Of a stretch of DNA of 6,153 nucleotides, positions 1-4,526 are shown piece by piece. Each line of letters starts with the position of its first letter. The stretch's first letter is position 1. The position numbers were made by a program, and so were the translations under genes. The notes under the pieces were generated by a model. The model ran no database searches, was not told the origin of the DNA, and saw nothing but the letters and a program-made list of their open reading frames with translations. The stretch comes from an uncultured Oscillospiraceae bacterium (GTDB lineage Bacteria > Bacillota > Clostridia > Oscillospirales > Oscillospiraceae), in the NCBI GenBank assembly GCA_905234575.1, contig CAJOIG010000099.1, positions 1 through 6,153 of the forward strand. Reading direction: 5' to 3'.

Positions 1-1
1 G

Positions 2-505
2 AGCTATGTCCTCGAGTACCTGACGCGGTATTTCGACGTGACGCTCCTGTTTTATAACCCCAATATCCGGCCGGAGGCGGAGTACCGGAAGCGGCTCGAC
101 GCCCTGCGGGAGCTGCTCGCGCAGATGCCGACGGCCTCGCCCGTGCGCCTGTTGGACCCCGGCTGGCGCGGCGAGGAATTTATGACGGCGGTCCGGGGCC
201 TGGAAGGAGAGCCTGAAGGCGGGAAGCGCTGCCCGGTCTGCTTCCGGCTGCGGTTGGAGGAGGCGGCGCGGCTTGCCGCGGGAGAGGGGTACGACTTCTT
301 CGGCACGACCCTCACGGTGAGTCCGCACAAAAACGCCCCGACCCTCAACGCCATCGGGGAGGCTCTTGCGCGCGAATACGGCGTGACCTGGCTGCCGTCG
401 GACTTCAAAAAGCGCAACGGTTATCTCCGGTCCATCCAGCTCTCGAAGCAGTATGGCATCTACCGCCAGGAATACTGCGGCTGCGGCCTGCCGGAAGGGG
501 GTTGA
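2..505 (+). CDS. queH: Epoxyqueuosine reductase QueH, 5'-truncated by window edge
   Basis: QueH reduces epoxyqueuosine to queuosine at the wobble base of tRNAs for Asp, Asn, His and Tyr. It is the iron-sulfur, cobalamin-independent alternative to QueG. The frame is open from the first bases (SYVLEYLTRYFDVTLLFYNPN), which matches the family just after its N-terminal CCAPCS-type cysteine motif. That motif and the true start therefore lie upstream, and the GTG at 38 is an internal valine, not a start. 167 residues are visible. Further family marks are a CPVC pair (visible residues 77 and 80), a TTLTVSPHKN segment (about 102-111), the segment SDFKKRNGYLRSIQLSKQYG and a C-terminal YCGCG (cysteines 159 and 161). 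These cysteines, with those upstream, are the expected cluster and active-site ligands. No terminator follows; the promoter for thiT overlaps the stop codon. Confidence 0.93.
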   Translation, partial: SYVLEYLTRYFDVTLLFYNPNIRPEAEYRKRLDALRELLAQMPTASPVRLLDPGWRGEEFMTAVRGLEGEPEGGKRCPVCFRLRLEEAARLAAGEGYDFFGTTLTVSPHKNAPTLNAIGEALAREYGVTWLPSDFKKRNGYLRSIQLSKQYGIYRQEYCGCGLPEGG

Positions 506-530
506 CAAGGACGCCGCCGAGGCGTAGAAT
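502..530 (+). promoter_or_regulatory. Sigma-A type promoter for the thiT riboswitch transcript
   Basis: TTGACA at 502-507 is followed by a 17-base spacer and TAGAAT at 525-530. The -35 box is perfect, the -10 differs from consensus at one base, and the spacing is ideal. The -35 box contains the TGA stop codon of queH (503-505). Transcription would start near 537, just before the TPP aptamer, so thiT can be transcribed independently of queH. Confidence 0.85.
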
Positions 531-540
531 ACGAGCATAA

Positions 541-638
541 TCGCAAAGGGGCGCTGATCCTTGCAATCGGCTGAGACGGTCCGTGGACGGACCGGACCCT
601 GGAACCTGATCCGGATAATGCCGGCGTAGGAAACAGCA
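541..638 (+). ncRNA. TPP riboswitch aptamer (THI element)
   Basis: This cis-acting RNA binds thiamine pyrophosphate and controls thiT. The conserved core is present in order: AGGGGCGC (P2 5' strand, about 547-554), a short P3 stem CTGAT/ATCGG (554-558 with 566-570), the invariant CTGAGA (571-576), ACCCT (596-600, P2 3' strand), then CCTGAT, CCGG, ATAATG, CCGG and CGTAGG (605-630). An optional extra hairpin, CGGTCCG/CGGACCG with loop TGGA, sits at 577-594; it is common in bacterial THI elements. P1 is not obvious by eye, so the outer limits are approximate. Its place directly upstream of a thiamine transporter gene agrees with the call. Confidence 0.95.
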
Positions 639-655
639 GCGCAGGCTGCGGACGA

Positions 656-710
656 ACGCCGACGGAGTTTTTCGTCGGCGTCCCTCGTTCCTTCGGACCA
701 TCGAAAGGAG
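656..710 (+). promoter_or_regulatory. Putative riboswitch expression platform with Shine-Dalgarno sequester hairpin
   Basis: Two hairpins lie between the aptamer and thiT. The first is a perfect 9-bp stem (656-664 with 673-681) whose U-rich loop GAGTTTTT is internal; no U-tract follows the stem, so it is not a normal intrinsic terminator. The second pairs TTCCTTCG (688-695) with CGAAAGGAG (702-710), with one bulged A and a terminal G-U pair, and buries the thiT ribosome-binding site AAGGAG (705-710). This suggests control at translation initiation. The aptamer's 3' strand AGGAA (628-632) can also pair with TTCCT (688-692), which would free the ribosome-binding site when TPP is absent. The pairings are read by eye; the mechanism is inferred. 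Confidence 0.55.
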
Positions 711-719
711 AATCATCGT

Positions 720-1310
720 ATGAAAAAGAACATCACCGCCCGCAAGCTCGTGGAGAGCGCGCTGTTCGTCGCCATCGCGACCGTCCTGAGCCTTGTGAAG
801 ATCGACCTGCCCTTCGGCGGCGGCGTCACCATCGTCAGCATGCTGCCGCTCATCGTCGTCAGCCACCGCTGGGGCTGGAAATGGGGCGTCGTCTCGGCCT
901 TCGTGTTCAGCGTCCTTCAGCTCATCCTCGGCCTTGACAACGTGGGCTACGCCGCGAGCTTTGTCATGGCGGTGGGCATCGTTTTCCTTGACTACATCCT
1001 CGCGTATACGGTCATCGGCCTGTCCGGCGTGTTCGACGGCATCCTGGGCAAGGGCCGCGCCGCTCTCGCCGTGGGCATCGCCGTCACCTTCATCCTCCGC
1101 TTTGTCTGTCACCTCATCACCGGCGCGTGGATCTGGGGCGTGTGGATGCCGGAGGAATTCATGAACATGCCCATGACGAACGAGTGGGTCTATTCCGCGC
1201 TGTACAACGGCTGGTACATGCTGGCGGAGCTGATCGTCACCGAACTCGTCGCCATGCTGATCTACGGTCCGCTGGGCAAATACTTCCGCCGGGAGGACCT
1301 CCCCGCCTGA
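720..1310 (+). CDS. thiT: Thiamine ECF-transporter substrate-binding subunit ThiT
   Basis: ThiT is the membrane S-component that captures thiamine and docks on the shared ECF energizing module (EcfT with two ATPases). None of that module is encoded here, so it must come from elsewhere in the genome. The 196-residue protein has about six hydrophobic helices (roughly 11-27, 33-48, 52-71, 76-104, 113-134, 162-185). Family marks are the AxxxA docking motif in helix 1 (Ala14, Ala18), VTIVSMLP near 36-43, HxxxxxxxW (His131, Trp139) and YxxxxN (Tyr158, Asn163). These align with known thiamine-binding residues of Lactococcus ThiT. At the usual glutamate before a tyrosine there is Asp91-Tyr92. AAGGAG at 705-710 fixes the ATG start. 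The upstream TPP riboswitch independently supports thiamine as substrate, and a terminator closes the unit. Confidence 0.93.
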   Translation: MKKNITARKLVESALFVAIATVLSLVKIDLPFGGGVTIVSMLPLIVVSHRWGWKWGVVSAFVFSVLQLILGLDNVGYAASFVMAVGIVFLDYILAYTVIGLSGVFDGILGKGRAALAVGIAVTFILRFVCHLITGAWIWGVWMPEEFMNMPMTNEWVYSALYNGWYMLAELIVTELVAMLIYGPLGKYFRREDLPA

Positions 1311-1355
1311 CATCCGGGACCGCCTCCGGCCGAAAGCGTTGCTTTTTGACAGTCC

Positions 1356-1385
1356 TGCGCCGCCCGATGGGACGGCGCATTTTTT
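1356..1385 (+). terminator. Intrinsic terminator after thiT
   Basis: TGCGCCG (1356-1362) pairs with CGGCGCA (1373-1379). The stem continues inward as CCC/GGG around a GAT loop with a single bulged A (1372), and six T residues follow (1380-1385). This is a textbook rho-independent terminator separating thiT from the rpmH operon, whose promoter begins five bases later. Confidence 0.92.
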
Positions 1386-1389
1386 ACTG

Positions 1390-1418
1390 TTGACACCGCC
1401 GGAATATTTTTATATAAT
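1390..1418 (+). promoter_or_regulatory. Perfect-consensus sigma-A promoter of the rpmH operon
   Basis: TTGACA (1390-1395), a 17-base spacer and TATAAT (1413-1418) match the vegetative consensus at all twelve positions. The spacer is AT-rich next to the -10 box, unlike the surrounding GC-rich DNA. The predicted start is near 1425. Such strength suits a ribosomal-protein gene. Confidence 0.93.
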
Positions 1419-1424
1419 GTCAAA

Positions 1425-1468
1425 GTTACTGGCCAACTACGGCGGCGATCACGCCGCTGCTGAGTAAT
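1425..1468 (+). promoter_or_regulatory. Nested stem-loop at the 5' end of the rpmH mRNA
   Basis: An inner hairpin GCGGCG/CGCCGC with loop ATCA (1442-1447 with 1452-1457) lies inside an outer pairing of TTACT (1426-1430) with AGTAA (1463-1467), extended by a G-U pair (1425 with 1468). The outer stem starts at about the predicted transcription start. The structure is read by eye, and any role, such as mRNA stabilisation or autoregulation, is inferred. Confidence 0.4.
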
Positions 1469-1492
1469 ACGAAAAGAAAGGAAGAAAACACC

Positions 1493-1627
1493 ATGAAGCG
1501 TACCTATCAGCCCAAGAAGATCCACGCTCAGAAGGAGCACGGCTTCCGCAAGCGCATGGCTACCCGCAACGGCCGGAAGGTCCTGTCCGCCCGCCGCCGC
1601 AAGGGCCGCAAGCAGCTGAGCTACTAA
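1493..1627 (+). CDS. rpmH: Ribosomal protein bL34
   Basis: bL34 is a small basic protein of the large ribosomal subunit. The ORF encodes 44 residues, the family's usual length. It begins MKRTYQPKKIHAQKEHGF, continues with FRKRMATRNGRKVLSARRR and ends KGRKQLSY; about two fifths of the residues are Lys or Arg. The family's MKRTYQP opening, EHGFRKRM core and GRK(R/Q)LSY end are all present. AAGGAA near 1478-1483 lies about nine bases before the ATG and supports the start. It is the first gene after the strong promoter at 1390-1418 and leads the rnpA-yidD-yidC-jag operon. In many Firmicutes dnaA lies immediately upstream; here thiT does. Confidence 0.97.
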   Translation: MKRTYQPKKIHAQKEHGFRKRMATRNGRKVLSARRRKGRKQLSY

Positions 1628-1645
1628 AGCCTGCAACGGCGAGCT

Positions 1646-1981
1646 GTGGAATTTACTTCCTCGCTGAAATCGAACAACGACTTTCGCCGCGTCTACCGTA
1701 AGGGCGCGAGCGCGGTCCGGCCCTGCCTTGTGGTGTATGTGCGCCGCAACCGCACGGCGGAAAACCGCCTCGGCTTCACGGTGACGGCCAAGGTGGGAAA
1801 GGCCCACACGAGAAATCTCGTCCGTCGCCGCCTGCGGGAGATTTATCGCCTCCACGAGTCCGGACTCCGTCCGGGCTGCGATATGGTGGTGGTGGCCCGC
1901 ACCCGCGCGGCGCAGGTCGACTATAGGCGGCTGGAAACCGAATTTCTCGCCGCGTGTCAGGAGCTGGGGGCAGTGCTTTGA
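1646..1981 (+). CDS. rnpA: Ribonuclease P protein component RnpA
   Basis: RnpA is the protein subunit that assists the catalytic RNA of RNase P in removing 5' leaders from pre-tRNA. The 111-residue product has the usual length. It opens with the family pattern (EFTSSLKSNNDFRRVYRKG), has the central strand ENRLGFTVTAKVGKAHTRN, and carries the RNA-binding signature RNLVRRRLREIYR at about residues 56-68. A C-terminal helix holds DYRRLETEFLAACQELG. The start is a GTG 18 bases after the rpmH stop. The only in-frame alternative nearby is a CTG at 1631, so GTG is favoured. I see no good Shine-Dalgarno sequence before it, which suggests low or coupled translation. The last base of its stop codon is the first base of the yidD ATG. 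Confidence 0.96.
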   Translation: MEFTSSLKSNNDFRRVYRKGASAVRPCLVVYVRRNRTAENRLGFTVTAKVGKAHTRNLVRRRLREIYRLHESGLRPGCDMVVVARTRAAQVDYRRLETEFLAACQELGAVL

Positions 1982-2199
1982 TGAAAGGACTGCTGCTGGC
2001 TGTTGTTCGTTTTTATCGGAAGTATATCTCCCCGCTTCGTCCGCCCTGCTGCCGGTTCATCCCGACGTGCAGCGAGTATGCCCTCATCGCCATCGAGCGC
2101 TACGGCGCGGCGAAGGGAGGCTGGCTCGCGCTCCGAAGGATCTGCCGGTGCCATCCCTTCCACCGGGGGGAGCACGACTTTTACGACCCCGTGCCGTGA
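1981..2199 (+). CDS. yidD: Membrane protein insertion efficiency factor YidD
   Basis: YidD is a small membrane-associated protein that assists YidC-dependent insertion of inner-membrane proteins; its exact action is not settled. The 72-residue form starting at ATG 1981 matches the family: MKGLLLAVVRFYRKYISPL, then CCRFIPTCSEYALIAIERYG, AAKGGWLALRRICRCHPFH and DPVP at the end. The conserved cysteines and the PTCSEYA motif are intact. Between HPFH and DPVP there is RGEHDFY, slightly longer than the usual short glycine turn. A GTG at 1954 would add nine residues but lies inside rnpA and adds nothing family-like, so ATG 1981 is chosen. The TGATG overlap with rnpA implies translational coupling, and yidC follows 38 bases later. 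Confidence 0.95.
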   Translation: MKGLLLAVVRFYRKYISPLRPPCCRFIPTCSEYALIAIERYGAAKGGWLALRRICRCHPFHRGEHDFYDPVP

Positions 2200-2237
2200 G
2201 CGGTCGTCCCCTCTGACGAAACAGGAGAAATGAAACT

Positions 2238-3653
2238 ATGCTAGATGCCATCGCCAAACCCTTTGGCGCGCTGATGCTGCTGCTCTACAACTGGGCAGGC
2301 AACTACGGCGTCGCGGTCATCCTCTTCGCCCTCGTGGTGAAGCTCATCATGCTGCCCTTCCAGCTCAAGAGCAAGAAGAGCATGATGCGTACCTCCCGCA
2401 TGACTCCCCGGCTCAAGGAGCTCGAAAAGAAGTTCGGAAACGACAAGCAGCGCTATCAGCAGGAGATGAACAAGCTCTACAAGGAAGAGGGCGTGAATCC
2501 CATGTCCGGCTGCCTGTGGTCGCTCATTCCGTTCCCGATCCTGATTGCGCTCTACCGGGCCATCCGCTTCCCCTTGACCACCATGATGGGCGTCGACCCC
2601 GCGCTGCTCGCGGAGGGCGGCTCCATCGCGAACAAGCTCACGGAGCTCGGCTATCAGCTCGCGGATTTCTCCACGAGCCGCAGCGCCACGGCCTATGAGC
2701 AGATCTTCCAGTCCCAGTTCATCACCGAGCATTTCGCGGACTTCGCGGCCCTCTCGGAGAAGCTGCAGGCCATGAGCTACCGCTTCCTGGGCCTCGACCT
2801 CGGCCAGACGCCGAGCTTCAGCTTCTGGAGCTGGGATCGCTTCAACTGGGCGCACATCGGTCTGTTCCTCATCCCCATCGTGTCCGCGGGACTGAGCTGG
2901 TTCTCCATGAAGGTCTCGAACGCCGCGAACCCCCAGACCGAGGCGAACAACCAGTCCACGAAGAGCATGATGCTGACCATGCCCCTCGTGTCCCTCTGGA
3001 TCTGCTTCACCATGCCCGCCATCATGGGCATCTACTGGATTGCCCAGAGCGTGTTCGCCATCATCCAGGACGTGATCCTCACCCGCATCTTCAATCAGCA
3101 GCTCGACATCGAGGATGCTGACCGCATCGCCCGGGAGAAAGCCCGGGAGGCCGAGCTCGAGGCAAAGCGCGCGGAGACCGAGCGCATGAAGGCCGAGGGC
3201 ATCACGGTCGAGAACAAGAACACATCCAAAAAGAACAAGAAAGCCGTCGCCGCCCAGAAGGAGGCCGAGCGCAAGGCCGCCGAGGCCCGCGCCGAGCGCG
3301 CCAGAAAGCGCGCCGCCCTCGGAATAGAGGACGACATCCCGGACTCCCAGGTGGGCAACCGCCGCTATGCCCGCGGCCGCGCCTATGTCGCCGACCGCTA
3401 TACGAACCCCGACGAGGCCGAGGAGAAGACCTTGGCCGCCGCCGCGGAGAGCGAAGCCTATACCGCTGAGAACGACCCCGTGGACCTCACTGCCGAGGAC
3501 GACGTCCTGCTGGAGGCGCCCGCCGAGATCGACGATGCGGAGTCGGCCGAAGAAGCTCCCGCCGACGAGGAAGACTTCGACGACGCGGAGGAGCCCGAGG
3601 ACGAGCCCGAGACGGAGGACGACGAGGACGCGCGTCCCGACGGTGACGAATAA
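2238..3653 (+). CDS. yidC: Membrane protein insertase YidC with long charged C-terminal tail
   Basis: YidC inserts and folds membrane proteins, alone or with SecYEG. The core matches the Gram-positive form: helix 1 about residues 20-40 with the groove-type basic residue Lys35 (VVKLIMLP), a charged cytoplasmic hairpin 44-90 (LKELEKKFGNDK, YKEEGVNP), helix 2 about 93-110, an external loop 111-203, helix 3 about 204-222 and helices 4-5 about 244-282. There is no lipobox or signal peptide. At 471 residues it is far longer than typical Gram-positive homologs of about 220-300. The extra part is a C-terminal tail of roughly 185 residues: a basic, probably helical stretch (298-360, 20 Lys/Arg), then an acidic stretch (391-471, 39 Asp/Glu and 2 basic residues). 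AGGAG at 2223-2227, ten bases before the ATG, supports the start. It sits between yidD and jag. Confidence 0.95.
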   Translation: MLDAIAKPFGALMLLLYNWAGNYGVAVILFALVVKLIMLPFQLKSKKSMMRTSRMTPRLKELEKKFGNDKQRYQQEMNKLYKEEGVNPMSGCLWSLIPFPILIALYRAIRFPLTTMMGVDPALLAEGGSIANKLTELGYQLADFSTSRSATAYEQIFQSQFITEHFADFAALSEKLQAMSYRFLGLDLGQTPSFSFWSWDRFNWAHIGLFLIPIVSAGLSWFSMKVSNAANPQTEANNQSTKSMMLTMPLVSLWICFTMPAIMGIYWIAQSVFAIIQDVILTRIFNQQLDIEDADRIAREKAREAELEAKRAETERMKAEGITVENKNTSKKNKKAVAAQKEAERKAAEARAERARKRAALGIEDDIPDSQVGNRRYARGRAYVADRYTNPDEAEEKTLAAAAESEAYTAENDPVDLTAEDDVLLEAPAEIDDAESAEEAPADEEDFDDAEEPEDEPETEDDEDARPDGDE

Positions 3654-3665
3654 ACGGAGGAAACT

Positions 3666-4469
3666 ATGCTGAAAACCAATGAATTCCGCGGCAAGACCGT
3701 GGATGACGCCATAGCGAAGGCGCTTGCGGAGCTGGGTCTCGAGCGGGAGGATGTCTCCGTGGAGATCGTCGACCGCGGCAAGGCCGGCTTTTTGGGCATC
3801 GGCGCGGCGGACGCCGTCGTGCGGGTGTCGTTCGAGGGTCCGGAAGAGATCGAGCCCGCGCCGGAGCCCGTGAAGGCGGCTCCGAAGGCCGAAGCGCCCA
3901 AGGCCGAGGCCCCCAAGGCGGAGCCCAAAGCCGAGAGCGTCGAGAAGCCCGCGAAGCGCACCCGCCGTCCCGCCGGAGAGCAGGCCGCGCAGACTGAGGA
4001 GTTCCTCACCGGCCTTCTCGAGCGCATGGGTGTGCAGGCCGACATTGAGATCAGCCCGCGAAAGGGCGGCGGCCTCGACGTGAACCTCACCGGCGCCGGC
4101 ATCGGTGCGGTCATCGGCCGCCGGGGCGAGACCCTGGACGCCATCCAGCACCTGACGAACTACGCCGTGAACCGGGGCAGCGACAAGCGCGCCCACATCA
4201 ACGTGGATGCCGAGAACTACCGCGCCAAGCGGGAGGAGTCCCTGGTCCATCTCGCGGAGAAAATGGCGGCGAAGGCGGTCAAGTATAAGCGCAGCATGGC
4301 GCTCGAGCCCATGAACTCCTATGAGCGCCATGTCATCCACGCCGCGCTCCAGGACTACGAGGGCGTGACCACGAGCTCCACGGGCACCGAGCCCAACCGC
4401 CGCGTGGTCGTCTCCTATGTCCCCGCCGAGACGAAAAAGGAGCCCTCCAACTACCAGGAGTGGTGCTGA
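3666..4469 (+). CDS. jag: RNA-binding protein KhpB/Jag (SpoIIIJ-associated)
   Basis: Jag/KhpB is a cytoplasmic RNA-binding protein that, with KhpA, influences cell-envelope growth and division in Gram-positive bacteria. The 267 residues show three parts in order. A Jag_N domain spans 1-55, with the signature KAGFLGIG at 39-46. A low-complexity Ala/Pro/Lys/Glu linker spans about 56-106 and contains KAEAP-type repeats at 72-90. KH and R3H domains fill 107-252: the KH loop GRRG is at 151-154, followed by ETLDAIQHL, and the R3H motif is RHVIH (Arg221, His225). The length is greater than the roughly 210 residues of many homologs because of the linker. GGAGG at 3656-3660, five bases before the ATG, fixes the start. 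The gap to yidC is 12 bases, so the two are certainly co-transcribed; a hairpin follows its stop codon. Confidence 0.96.
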   Translation: MLKTNEFRGKTVDDAIAKALAELGLEREDVSVEIVDRGKAGFLGIGAADAVVRVSFEGPEEIEPAPEPVKAAPKAEAPKAEAPKAEPKAESVEKPAKRTRRPAGEQAAQTEEFLTGLLERMGVQADIEISPRKGGGLDVNLTGAGIGAVIGRRGETLDAIQHLTNYAVNRGSDKRAHINVDAENYRAKREESLVHLAEKMAAKAVKYKRSMALEPMNSYERHVIHAALQDYEGVTTSSTGTEPNRRVVVSYVPAETKKEPSNYQEWC

Positions 4470-4475
4470 ATAACC

Positions 4476-4505
4476 GCGGGATCGGCTGATGGCCGATCCC
4501 GCTTT
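4476..4505 (+). terminator. Hairpin terminator after jag, with weak U-tract
   Basis: GCGGGATCGGC (4476-4486) pairs perfectly with GCCGATCCCGC (4492-4502) around the loop TGATG. Only three T residues follow directly, then CCTTA. The very stable 11-bp stem seven bases after the jag stop suggests an operon end, but the short U-tract may allow read-through into the MBOAT gene 24 bases later. Confidence 0.75.
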
Positions 4506-4526
4506 CCTTAGGAAGGAGGGACCTGC

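Noticed and set aside
38..40. GTG as the start of queH
   Set aside because: The upstream codons from base 2 encode family-conserved residues (SYVLEYL), so the gene begins before the window and this GTG is an internal valine.
656..681. The 9-bp hairpin after the TPP aptamer as an intrinsic terminator
   Set aside because: Its T-run is in the loop rather than after the stem; the following bases are CCCTCGTTCC, so it lacks the U-tract needed for termination.
405..1313. A 302-codon - strand open frame over thiT and the end of queH
   Set aside because: It is codon-aligned with thiT and arises from the same codon avoidance. It also crosses the riboswitch and promoter, and its product resembles no known protein.
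1346..1374. A second TTGACA (1346-1351) after thiT
   Set aside because: At the correct spacing the sequence is GGGACG, which is not a -10 box, and the region is the terminator stem.
1311..1492. A replication origin next to rpmH
   Set aside because: No DnaA-box-like repeats are visible. The only AT-rich patch is the promoter spacer and -10 box of rpmH.
1954..1980. Upstream GTG start for yidD
   Set aside because: It would add nine residues (MSGAGGSAL) not found in the family and lie inside rnpA. The ATG at 1981 gives the usual N-terminus and a stop-start overlap typical of coupling.
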